In this document: piece by piece, positions 1 through 6,680 of the stretch | Numbering within the stretch: the first letter of the stretch is position 1 | Layout of the letters: every line of letters begins with the position of its first letter | Origin: Candidatus Latescibacter anaerobius SCGC AAA252-E07 | GTDB lineage: Bacteria; Latescibacterota; Latescibacteria; Latescibacterales; Latescibacteraceae | Length of the DNA: 6,794 nt | Assembly: GCA_000403035.1 (NCBI GenBank) | Contig: AQSL01000062.1 | Span: forward strand, 1-6,794 | Direction: 5' to 3' | The notes under the pieces: generated by a model | Seen by the model: only the letters and a program-made list of their open reading frames with translations | What the model was told of the DNA's origin: nothing | Databases searched by the model: none | Position numbers and translations under genes: made by a program

Positions 1-1
1 T

Positions 2-949
2 TTTCGGCGAAATATTGTTTCAGAAATGAGAGTGCCTACTCAGGTTATAAAAATGTTGGAAATCTTACCTCCGTCCACTCACCCAATGGCTGTGCTGCGA
101 ACTGCGGTATCCGCTCTGGCGAGTTTTGACCCTGATGCAGAGGATAACTCAATTGAAGCAAACGAGCTAAAGGGTATCAGACTTATTGCTCAGATTCCAA
201 CGCTCGTGTCAAGTCTTTTCAGAATCCGTAACAACAAGAATATAATATCTCCGGATCCTTCTATTACAACAACATCGAATATACTCTATATGTTGCATGG
301 AAAGCTTCCGGATGAGAAATATATAAATGCAATGGATCTTTTACTGCTTTTACATGCAGATCATGGATTAAACGCTTCAACCTTTGCCGCAAGAGTTACC
401 GCTTCCACCCGTTCAGATATACATTCAGCGGTAACATCGGCTATCGGGACATTAAAAGGTCCTTTACATGGCGGCGCAAATGAACGTGTCATGAAAATGA
501 TTAGAGATATAATTGATATCGATGAGGTTGAGGAATATATAGATTCGTTACTTGCTCAGGGTCAACGTGTAATGGGTTTCGGTCATAGAATTTTCAAAAA
601 TGAAGATCCTCGAGCAAGACACCTTCGTAAAATGTCTGAAGAACTCTGTTTATTACGTGGGAACAAGAAATTGTTTGACATCTCCCACCGAATTGAGAAA
701 ATTGTTTTAAAGAGAAAGGGTATTTACCCTAATGTTGATTTTTATTCCGCTACCGTTCAACACGCTCTTGGTATTCCGGAAAACTTCTATACGGCAATTT
801 TTGCTTCTTCAAGAATATCAGGCTGGGTTGCTCACATTCTCGATCAATACCGAAATAATCGGCTTATCCGTCCGACTTCAAAATACATTGGTAAATACAA
901 CCGTGAGTTTATCCCGATAGAAAAACGAGACAAAAAAGAAAAAAAGTAG
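2..949 (+). CDS. gltA: Citrate synthase, 5'-truncated by the window edge
   Basis: This enzyme condenses oxaloacetate with acetyl-CoA to give citrate and CoA, the entry step of the TCA cycle, in the cytoplasm. The frame is open to the left edge, and the codons before the first ATG (base 26) fit the family, leading into the helix before the conserved HPM-VLRTAVSAL segment. The ATG at 26 is therefore probably internal, and some 55-90 N-terminal residues are missing. Counting from that ATG, the motif HADHGLNAST lies at 110-119. The three catalytic residues of the family are present: His148 in GPLHGGANE, His187 in GFGHRIFKNEDPRA, and Asp238 in YPNVDFYSA. SSRISGWVAHILDQY (261-275) and LIRP (280-283) form the conserved C-terminal part. 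The protein ends in a lysine-rich tail after a TAG stop. The short form resembles the dimeric ~370-residue enzymes of Gram-positives, archaea and others. Methylcitrate synthase activity cannot be excluded from sequence. No neighbouring TCA gene is visible, and folD follows after 192 bases. Confidence 0.95.
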   Translation, partial: FRRNIVSEMRVPTQVIKMLEILPPSTHPMAVLRTAVSALASFDPDAEDNSIEANELKGIRLIAQIPTLVSSLFRIRNNKNIISPDPSITTTSNILYMLHGKLPDEKYINAMDLLLLLHADHGLNASTFAARVTASTRSDIHSAVTSAIGTLKGPLHGGANERVMKMIRDIIDIDEVEEYIDSLLAQGQRVMGFGHRIFKNEDPRARHLRKMSEELCLLRGNKKLFDISHRIEKIVLKRKGIYPNVDFYSATVQHALGIPENFYTAIFASSRISGWVAHILDQYRNNRLIRPTSKYIGKYNREFIPIEKRDKKEKK

Positions 950-1022
950 TTTATAATCACGTAACCTCAATATCCCATCTTATGCTCATACAAGAAAATC
1001 GGGCGCATTATAACGTATAAAT

Positions 1023-1053
1023 TTTACTTACATTTTATAGTACACTGTATAAT
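1023..1053 (+). promoter_or_regulatory. Candidate sigma70-type promoter for folD
   Basis: The spacer between the citrate synthase gene and folD is AT-rich and contains a perfect TATAAT at 1048-1053. The best upstream match to a -35 box is TTTACT at 1023-1028, four of six positions, with a long 19-base spacer, so the -35 part is weak. A transcript from here would have a leader of about 80 bases before folD. I see no riboswitch-like conserved core and no clear intrinsic terminator for the upstream gene in 950-1141. Matches to TATAAT are cheap in AT-rich DNA, so this is only a candidate. Confidence 0.35.
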
Positions 1054-1126
1054 TTATTATTATTCAGGAAGATATAAAATAAATATAAAAATGTTTAACA
1101 CATTTGGGAAGCATTGACTGTTTTAT

Positions 1127-1133
1127 AAAGGAG
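1127..1133 (+). promoter_or_regulatory. Strong Shine-Dalgarno site for folD
   Basis: AAAGGAG is an excellent match to the anti-Shine-Dalgarno sequence and lies 8 bases before the ATG at 1142. It fixes the folD start and is the strongest ribosome binding site in the window. Confidence 0.85.
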
Positions 1134-1141
1134 AATTAACC

Positions 1142-2026
1142 ATGGCAACTATCATCGACGGAAAGTCAATCGCTCAGCACATGCAGGAGGAAATGAAAGA
1201 GAAAGTAGCCGAACTGAAAGAGAAAGGCATTGTCCCGGGACTGACTGCCATACTTGTTGGTGAAAATCCTGCTTCACAAACCTATGTTAGAAGCAAGGAG
1301 AGAGCATGTGAAAGGATAGGTATCTATTCTGATGTCAGACGTCTTCCGGAGTCAACATCCGAGGATGATCTTCTCAAGCTTGTTGATGAAATGAATAACA
1401 ATGATAAAATCCATGGTATACTTGTTCAGCTTCCTTTACCCGATCATATTAACGAGGGGAAGGTACTGATCAGGATTGATCCCGATAAAGATGTTGATGG
1501 TTTTCACCCTGTTAATGTGGGCAAAATGGTTGTGGGACAGCCGTGTTTTCTTCCCTGTACTCCGCATGGCTGCCAGGTGTTACTGGAACGTGCCGGAATT
1601 GAAACAAAAGGGAAACATCTTGTTATTCTCGGGCGTTCAAATATTGTAGGAAAACCACTTGCAAATATTATGGTGCAGAAGAAAGAGGGGGCTAATTCCG
1701 TTGTTACGGTATGTCATACTGCTGCGAAAGACCTGGCATATTTTACCAAACAGGCGGATATACTGGTTGTTGCTGCAGGAAGGCCCAAAATGGTTACCGC
1801 AGATATGGTTAAAGAAGGTGTTGTTGTAATTGATGTGGGTATAAACAGAATTGATGATCCATCAACAAAAAGCGGAAAAAGATTAGTGGGGGATGTCGAT
1901 TTCGAATCTGTTTCCATGAAGGCATCGGCTATTACACCTGTTCCCGGTGGTGTGGGACCAATGACCATAACGATGCTTATGAACAATACGATAGAATCTG
2001 CAATGAAGTTTCATGGTTTACAGTGA
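1142..2026 (+). CDS. folD: Bifunctional methylene-THF dehydrogenase / methenyl-THF cyclohydrolase FolD
   Basis: FolD interconverts 5,10-methylene-THF, 5,10-methenyl-THF and 10-formyl-THF, using NADP+ (or NAD+) in the dehydrogenase step. It feeds purine and formyl-methionine synthesis and, in acetogenic-type metabolism, the methyl branch of the Wood-Ljungdahl pathway. At 294 residues the protein is full length for the family. The N-terminal catalytic domain shows ASQTYVRSKERA at 44-55, where Tyr48 and Lys52 match the catalytic Tyr/Lys pair, then GILVQLPLP at 92-100 and DKDVDGFHPVNVGK at 115-128 with the conserved Asp. The nucleotide-binding domain carries GRSNIVGKPLA at 164-174, VTVCHT at 188-193, ADILVVAAGRP at 205-215, VVIDVGINR at 228-236 and the C-terminal TPVPGGVGPMTITML at 265-279. 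A short insertion (KKEGAN, 180-185) before the VTVCH strand occurs in many homologues. Start choice is clear from the AAAGGAG site 8 bases upstream. It is separated from its neighbours by 192 and 181 bases, so it may be its own transcription unit. Confidence 0.98.
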   Translation: MATIIDGKSIAQHMQEEMKEKVAELKEKGIVPGLTAILVGENPASQTYVRSKERACERIGIYSDVRRLPESTSEDDLLKLVDEMNNNDKIHGILVQLPLPDHINEGKVLIRIDPDKDVDGFHPVNVGKMVVGQPCFLPCTPHGCQVLLERAGIETKGKHLVILGRSNIVGKPLANIMVQKKEGANSVVTVCHTAAKDLAYFTKQADILVVAAGRPKMVTADMVKEGVVVIDVGINRIDDPSTKSGKRLVGDVDFESVSMKASAITPVPGGVGPMTITMLMNNTIESAMKFHGLQ

Positions 2027-2032
2027 ACTATT

Positions 2033-2192
2033 AACTCTATATGCAAAAAGAATTGAGGAGACAGAATCCGGAATACAGAATTAAATACTTCTCGTATTAT
2101 GATAAATATTCTTATTTCTTCTGTCTTCTGGTTTTTAACTCATGACGGCTTGAGTAGAATATATACACTTTCGAAAGATGTCATATAGAGTT
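2033..2192. repeat. Nested inverted repeats filling the folD-tilS spacer (MITE-like or structured RNA)
   Basis: An 11-base perfect inverted repeat, AACTCTATATG (2033-2043) and CATATAGAGTT (2182-2192), brackets almost the whole spacer. Inside it, AGGAGACAGAA (2056-2066) pairs with TTCTGTCTTCT (2119-2129) at ten of eleven positions. Within that, AGAAT (2077-2081) pairs with ATTCT (2108-2112), and AATAC (2084-2088) with GTATT (2094-2098) around a 5-base loop. ACAGAAT occurs twice with a period of 14 (2061-2067 and 2075-2081). The stems are properly nested, so the left two thirds can fold as one long imperfect hairpin. The right arm of that hairpin runs into GGTTTTT, so it might help terminate folD transcription, but the loop is too large for a classic intrinsic terminator. 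No reading frame of note is present. Whether this is a small mobile element, a degenerate intergenic repeat or an mRNA structure cannot be decided from one copy. Confidence 0.5.
2161..2186. promoter_or_regulatory. Perfect 10-base palindrome in a short hairpin just upstream of tilS
   Basis: CTTTCGAAAG (2168-2177) is a perfect palindrome. It is extended by ACA/TGT (2165-2167 and 2179-2181) and ATAT/ATAT (2161-2164 and 2183-2186), with single unpaired bases at 2178 and 2182. It ends about 20 bases before the tilS start. It could be a dimeric-regulator operator or a local RNA hairpin in the tilS leader. It overlaps the right arm of the 11-base outer repeat, so the two pairings exclude each other. 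Confidence 0.35.
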
Positions 2193-2207
2193 GAAACCGG
2201 AGAATAA

Positions 2208-3608
2208 ATGTATTCAGATTTCGAAGAAAAAATCCTTAAGTACTGTATTGAACATAAGATGTTTCCTCGAGGAAAAGTTCTTGTCGCTTTATCGGGCGGT
2301 GGGGACTCCGTTGCCCTTCTTCATGTATTAATTACATTACGTGGTGATTTTGGAATACGTATTGAAGCCGCTCATCTCAACCATTCTTTGAGAGGTGAAG
2401 AATCCGATAAAGACGAGCGTTTCTGCAGAGATTTATGCAACGGCCTGAATATTCCCCTGACTGTCCAACGTCTTAAAGCAGGTGAAATTTTAGGTGATGA
2501 TGGCTCTATAGAAACGGTGGCAAGAGAATCGCGTTTAGCATTTTTACAACACGTTGCCGCGAAAGGTGATATTGTTAGAATCGCTACCGGTCATACACTC
2601 GATGATCAGACTGAAACAATACTCCAGAGACTGATAAGAGGCACAGGTCCTTCCGGACTTGCCGGTATACTTCCTGTACGTGAAAATCTCTGGGTTCGAC
2701 CGATGTTGTGTGCATATAGGGAAGAGGTAAGAGATTACCTTGCCCGTATGGGAATTTTATACCGTGAAGATTCAACCAATAAAGATACTTCTTTTTCCCG
2801 AAATCGTATTCGTTATGAATTGCTGCCGCATCTCGCGGAACGTTTTTCGCCAAATATAAAAGGCGTACTTGCAAGAATGGCAGAGCTTGCAAGAATTCAG
2901 GAAGATTATCTTGACGAAAAAATGGTAGCAGCATATAAAGCATGCTTAATACATGAAGACAGATTTAAAATACTCCTTGATAAAAATGAATTTATGGATT
3001 ATCATAAGGTATTGAAGCAACGGATTGTTAGGCATTGTCTAAGAGTCCTTGAAGGTGCTGGACGCAAAACGGACAGGGAGGAAATTGAAAATATACTGAA
3101 ACTGTTCACTCGTAAGCGTGGTTCTGCAGATGTTACTGCAAAGGTAAAGTGTGGTGTTGAGGGTCGATACTGTGCTTTTATCGTTGAAGCAAGACCTGTG
3201 CACTCCGTTCCGTTGCATATTCCGGGTGAAACTTTAATTCCAATGGATGGTGGAATCATATATGCCGGAAAATCAACCGATAAGATTATTGTAGATGGGA
3301 AGTCTACTATTACTGTTTGTCCACATATTCTTGAAAAGTTCGGTGATATAACAGTCGGGACAGTGAAAACGGGAGAGTGTATAAGGCCTTATGGGACGAA
3401 TAAAACGGTGAAAATACGTGATATGTTTTCTTCCGTATCACTTCCGAAAGTGCTCAGAGATTCTCTCCCTGTAGTCCGTGCCGGTGCAGTTCCTATATGG
3501 ATACCAGGAATTAGATCATCTGAATATTTAAGAACTGACGTGATGAACACTTTCCCGGATAATTGCATCCTGCTACAATTTAAAGGCGGGATTCAATGTA
3601 ATGAGTAA
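2208..3608 (+). CDS. tilS: tRNA(Ile)-lysidine synthetase TilS
   Basis: TilS uses ATP and lysine to convert C34 of the tRNA-Ile with a CAU anticodon to lysidine, switching decoding from AUG to AUA and charging from Met to Ile; it is normally essential. The N-terminal PP-loop ATPase domain shows SGGGDS at 29-34, LNHSLRG at 57-63, ESDKDERFC at 65-73 and GHTLDDQTET at 128-137 (family pattern GHxxDDQxET). RGTGPSGLAGI (144-154) and REDSTNKDTSFSRNRIR (186-202) complete the signature. The middle part (about 215-330) is the less conserved tRNA-binding region. The C-terminal TilS domain spans about 360-460, with GECIRPYG at 389-396 and LPKVLRDSLPVV at 412-423. At 466 residues it is full length for the long, two-C-terminal-domain form. 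GGAG at 2199-2202 sits 5 bases before the ATG and supports this start over Met18. The gene ends 38 bases before ftsH, so the two are probably cotranscribed. Confidence 0.96.
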   Translation: MYSDFEEKILKYCIEHKMFPRGKVLVALSGGGDSVALLHVLITLRGDFGIRIEAAHLNHSLRGEESDKDERFCRDLCNGLNIPLTVQRLKAGEILGDDGSIETVARESRLAFLQHVAAKGDIVRIATGHTLDDQTETILQRLIRGTGPSGLAGILPVRENLWVRPMLCAYREEVRDYLARMGILYREDSTNKDTSFSRNRIRYELLPHLAERFSPNIKGVLARMAELARIQEDYLDEKMVAAYKACLIHEDRFKILLDKNEFMDYHKVLKQRIVRHCLRVLEGAGRKTDREEIENILKLFTRKRGSADVTAKVKCGVEGRYCAFIVEARPVHSVPLHIPGETLIPMDGGIIYAGKSTDKIIVDGKSTITVCPHILEKFGDITVGTVKTGECIRPYGTNKTVKIRDMFSSVSLPKVLRDSLPVVRAGAVPIWIPGIRSSEYLRTDVMNTFPDNCILLQFKGGIQCNE

Positions 3609-3646
3609 AAAATAGTAATTAAAAAACAAAAGGAAATACGCAAAAA

Positions 3647-6016
3647 ATGGATAAAAATAAAGAAAATAAGATTTTATTACAAAACAAATCTCCAAAATCT
3701 CCGAAGCGAAGGACAGGTTTTAATAAACGTGATCTCCTGAGCAGGCGTAGACCAAACCAGCCGCAACCTCCTGCATCGGGAAGAGGTCCGAAACCCGGCT
3801 GGTCTCTGGGACACAGAATTGCATTTATTTTACTCCTGGTTATTCTGGGAGTATTTCTCTGGAAACAGATGAATCCTGATAGTGCAAATCATATTAAAAT
3901 CAGTTACACAGAGTTCAGTAATCTCTTAAAGAATGACAAAGTAATAAAGACAAAAATACGAGATAGTACGCTTTATGGTGAATTAAACGAACAAATGAAA
4001 CTGGGAAAACAACCTTCCGAACGTTTGTATAATAATATAATCGTCAATATCGGAAATTATGACCAGGCATTTGTTCAGGAGATGGTAGACAAAGGTATTG
4101 AGGTTACTATCGAACAGGAAAGAACCTGGGTTAATATGCTTGTTTCAACTTTGCCGTGGATAATTATTTTAGGTGTCTGGCTTTTCTTTTTAAGACAGAT
4201 GCAAGGTGGACCAAAAGGAGTATTTTCGTTTGGAAAATCCAAGGCAAAACTCATGGCTGATAATCAGCAGAAAATAACTTTTCATGATGTAGCTGGAGTA
4301 GAAGAGGCAAAAGTCGAACTTCAGGAGGTTATAGAGTTTCTCAAAGATCCCGGGAAATTTCAGCGGCTTGGTGGTAAAATACCAAAAGGCGTACTTCTTA
4401 TAGGTCCTCCGGGTACGGGGAAAACGCTTCTTGCCCGTGCAGTCGCAGGTGAAGCGGAAGTGCCTTTCTTCAGCATGAGCGGTTCGGATTTCGTTGAAAT
4501 GTTTGTTGGTGTTGGAGCGTCAAGAGTTCGTGATCTTTTTGAACAGGGAATGAGCAATGCGCCCTGCATTATTTTTATTGACGAAATTGATGCTGTCGGG
4601 CGTCAACGAGGTGCCGGTATTGGCGGTGGGCATGATGAACGTGAGCAAACGTTAAATCAGCTCCTTGTTGAAATGGACGGTTTTGAATCAAATGAAGGTG
4701 TAATTCTGCTTGCTGCGACGAACAGACCGGATGTACTTGATCCGGCACTTCTCAGGCCTGGAAGGTTCGACCGTCAAATCGTGGTAGACTGGCCTGATGT
4801 GAAGGCACGAGAAGAAATCTTAAAGGTTCATGCCAAAACAATAAAAGTAGGTAAACATGTTAACCTGAACGAGATGGCAAAAGGCACTCCAGGTATGACC
4901 GGGGCTGATCTCGCTAATGTTGTCAACGAAGCTGCTCTTCTTGCCGCACGGTTAAACCGTAAACAGGTTGTGATGGCGGATTTTGAGGAGGCAAAAGACA
5001 AGGTAATGATGGGTACCGCACGAAAGTCTCTTGTAATAACTGAGGAGGAGAAGCGGCTCACGGCATATCATGAGGCCGGACATGTACTTGTATCAAAATT
5101 CGTGCCCGGAGCTGATCCGGTTCACAAGGTTTCAATAATCGCACGGGGGAGGGCACTCGGGCTTACTCATTTCCTGCCAGCCGATGAAAAGCATAACTGG
5201 TCATACACTTATTGCATAGGGAAACTGACCGTTCTTTTGGGAGGAAGGGCAGCGGAGATAATAAAATTCAACGATATTACCAATGGTGCGGCAAATGATA
5301 TCGAGAACGCCTCTAAAATGGCTCGTAAGATGGTTTGTGAGTGGGGGATGAGCAAACGTCTTGGTCCCCTTGCATTTGGGAAGAAAGATAATGAAATCTT
5401 CCTCGGCCGTGAAATTGCAACCCATAAAGATTATTCTGAAGAAACTGCAATTGCAATCGATCAAGAGGTTAGAAAGTTCGTTGAAACCGCTCAACAGAGG
5501 GCAGAATCAATTATTCGGGAAAACACGGATAAACTTGAAGCCCTTACCGTGGAACTTTTGAAAAAGGAAATCCTTGCAGGTAATGAAATTGATAGAATTA
5601 TGAATGGGCAACCTCTTCGATCGAAGAAAAAGACTTTCAGGCGAAAACGCAGAACATACCCTGAATCGAAAAGCACAAGTACCCGCAAAACAAATGACAA
5701 AATAACGAAAGACATTGCAGCTGAATCACAGTCAACAGTTAATTCTGTAGTCGATTCGAAAAAGAATACAGATACCATACCTGAGACTTCAGATTCAACG
5801 GTAAGTCAGGCAAAACCTGATGAACGAAAAAGTGCAGATGCAAGTCAACAGCAGGAAAAGGAAACAAAACAATTGAATAAAACGAAAAAAGATGATGATA
5901 ACAATAAAAGCACACGATCCAGTTCACGGAGGACAAAAATGATCCGTCTTAAAATTGGTGGTAGACGAAAAACAATAAAGAAAGCTCCTGCTCAAAAGTT
6001 ACGTAAAATTAATTAA
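3647..6016 (+). CDS. ftsH: ATP-dependent zinc metalloprotease FtsH with extended basic N-terminus and long hydrophilic C-terminal tail
   Basis: FtsH is a hexameric inner-membrane AAA+ protease that extracts and degrades misfolded membrane proteins and some short-lived regulators. A proline- and lysine/arginine-rich cytoplasmic segment (1-53) precedes membrane helix 1 (about 57-72). A ~90-residue extracytoplasmic domain follows, then helix 2 (about 165-182). The AAA+ module carries Walker A GPPGTGKT (253-260), pore motif MFVG (285-288), Walker B IIFIDEIDA (308-316) and the second region of homology with arginine fingers Arg370 and Arg373. The protease domain has HEAGH (475-479), whose two His bind zinc, and the third ligand Asp551 in GAANDIENAS. 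The usual GGRxAEE reads GGRAAEI, so the second Glu is lost, while all catalytic residues remain. The recognisable family ends near residue 655. About 134 residues of Lys/Ser/Thr/Asp/Gln-rich sequence follow, ending in a very basic segment (760-787), giving 789 residues against about 610-650 usually. AAAGGA (3629-3634) is 12 bases upstream of the ATG, rather far. The position after tilS is a conserved arrangement. Confidence 0.97.
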   Translation: MDKNKENKILLQNKSPKSPKRRTGFNKRDLLSRRRPNQPQPPASGRGPKPGWSLGHRIAFILLLVILGVFLWKQMNPDSANHIKISYTEFSNLLKNDKVIKTKIRDSTLYGELNEQMKLGKQPSERLYNNIIVNIGNYDQAFVQEMVDKGIEVTIEQERTWVNMLVSTLPWIIILGVWLFFLRQMQGGPKGVFSFGKSKAKLMADNQQKITFHDVAGVEEAKVELQEVIEFLKDPGKFQRLGGKIPKGVLLIGPPGTGKTLLARAVAGEAEVPFFSMSGSDFVEMFVGVGASRVRDLFEQGMSNAPCIIFIDEIDAVGRQRGAGIGGGHDEREQTLNQLLVEMDGFESNEGVILLAATNRPDVLDPALLRPGRFDRQIVVDWPDVKAREEILKVHAKTIKVGKHVNLNEMAKGTPGMTGADLANVVNEAALLAARLNRKQVVMADFEEAKDKVMMGTARKSLVITEEEKRLTAYHEAGHVLVSKFVPGADPVHKVSIIARGRALGLTHFLPADEKHNWSYTYCIGKLTVLLGGRAAEIIKFNDITNGAANDIENASKMARKMVCEWGMSKRLGPLAFGKKDNEIFLGREIATHKDYSEETAIAIDQEVRKFVETAQQRAESIIRENTDKLEALTVELLKKEILAGNEIDRIMNGQPLRSKKKTFRRKRRTYPESKSTSTRKTNDKITKDIAAESQSTVNSVVDSKKNTDTIPETSDSTVSQAKPDERKSADASQQQEKETKQLNKTKKDDDNNKSTRSSSRRTKMIRLKIGGRRKTIKKAPAQKLRKIN

Positions 6017-6041
6017 TTCATGAAAATATTTGGAAATAAGA

Positions 6042-6053
6042 AACGTTTTCGTT
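6042..6053 (+). other. Short ftsH-folE junction with small stem-loop and no Shine-Dalgarno
   Basis: The 53-base gap between ftsH and folE is AT-rich. AACG TTTT CGTT at 6042-6053 can form a 4-base stem with a TTTT loop. The 12 bases before the folE ATG are almost all A, with no GGAG-like sequence. No terminator or promoter is convincing here, so folE is most simply read through from ftsH. A four-base stem may be chance. Confidence 0.2.
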
Positions 6054-6069
6054 AAATGTAGAAAAAAAT

Positions 6070-6630
6070 ATGGATATTGAAAAAATTAAAAAGGGAGTCA
6101 CATTTATACTTGAAGGAATAGATGAGGATCCAACCAGGGAGGGACTTCAAAATACTCCTGCACGGATTGCTGATTTTTATTCTGAAATTTTTTCCGGTCT
6201 CAAGAAAAATCCGAAGAAAGAAATCCGCGTATACACCACCGAGAATCATGATGAAATGATTATCGTCCGGAACATTTCCTTTACCTCAATGTGCGAACAT
6301 CACCTACTCCCTTTTTTTGGTCATGTGCATATCGTTTACATTCCCGATAATAACAAAATTGCAGGTTTTTCTTCTCTGGCAAGAGCTGTAGATACAATGT
6401 CAAAAAGGCCTCAATTACAAGAACGCATGACCACAGAAATAGCCGACTATTTAATTGAAGCTTTAAAACCAAAAGGTGTTATGGTTGTAATCGAAGCTGA
6501 ACACATGTGTTTGACGATACGAGGTGTAAAAAAAGCGGGAACAAAAATCATGACTTCGGCTATTCGGGGCATCATGCGCAAGGGCCCCACACGTGCCGAA
6601 GCTTACAGCATGATAATGAAGGAACGATAA
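6070..6630 (+). CDS. folE: GTP cyclohydrolase I (type IA) FolE
   Basis: FolE converts GTP to 7,8-dihydroneopterin triphosphate and formate, the committed step to tetrahydrofolate and other pterins. It works in the cytoplasm as a zinc-dependent homodecamer. At 186 residues it is a complete, short-N-terminus member. Visible signatures are DPTREGLQNTPARIADFY (20-37), SMCEHHLLPFFG (73-84), RPQLQERMT (113-121) and IEAEHMCLTIRGV (141-153). Zinc ligands Cys75, His78 and Cys147 and the catalytic His145 (E. coli His179) are present. Gln116 and Arg151 correspond to E. coli Gln151 and Arg185. The GTP-binding motif normally reads G-L/F-S-K-x-x-R; here it is GFSSLAR (99-105), so the lysine aligned with E. 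coli Lys136 is Ser102, while Arg105 is kept. ATG 6070 is the only usable start before the in-frame stop at 6037-6039, yet it has no Shine-Dalgarno sequence, only an A-rich stretch. Cotranscription with ftsH is likely, and with folD nearby it gives the region a folate theme. Confidence 0.96.
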   Translation: MDIEKIKKGVTFILEGIDEDPTREGLQNTPARIADFYSEIFSGLKKNPKKEIRVYTTENHDEMIIVRNISFTSMCEHHLLPFFGHVHIVYIPDNNKIAGFSSLARAVDTMSKRPQLQERMTTEIADYLIEALKPKGVMVVIEAEHMCLTIRGVKKAGTKIMTSAIRGIMRKGPTRAEAYSMIMKER

Positions 6631-6651
6631 ATTCTCTACCGAGACATTTTT

Positions 6652-6680
6652 AAAGGGTGCCGAAAAAGTCCTTTTTCACG
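6652..6680. repeat. Hairpin resembling an insertion-sequence or MITE terminus, or a terminator for folE
   Basis: GAAAAAG (6662-6668) and CTTTTTC (6671-6677) are perfect inverted repeats two bases apart, and GTG/CAC (6657-6659 and 6677-6679) can add to the stem. The preceding AAAGGGTGCC together with this palindrome looks, from memory, like the outer end of certain insertion sequences or their MITE derivatives. It starts 21 bases after the folE stop, so a transcription-termination role is also possible. However, the stem is A/T-rich and no uninterrupted T-run follows the closed stem. No transposase is visible before the window ends, so the mobile-element reading is unproven. Confidence 0.3.

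Noticed and set aside
732..920. A 62-codon + strand frame inside the citrate synthase gene
   Set aside because: It overlaps the catalytic Asp region of citrate synthase in another frame and has no recognisable motif; it is a shadow of the real gene.
951..1020. TTATAAT/ATTATAA inverted repeat (951-957 and 1007-1013) and TTATA/TATAA (1008-1012 and 1016-1020) near the folD promoter
   Set aside because: Both consist only of A and T in an AT-rich spacer, so they are expected by chance; no GC-containing arm supports an operator or terminator.
1114..1129. TTGACT (1114-1119) with TATAAA (1124-1129) as a second folD promoter
   Set aside because: The boxes are only 4 bases apart, and a correctly spaced -10 would fall on the folD start codon.
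1714..1986. Minus-strand frames within folD, tilS, ftsH and folE
   Set aside because: All lie fully inside genes with clear family motifs on the + strand, show no domain of their own and have no convincing ribosome binding site.
6017..6069. A riboswitch (for example THF) controlling folE
   Set aside because: Only 53 bases separate ftsH and folE, with just a 4-base stem and no conserved core, too little for a known folate riboswitch.
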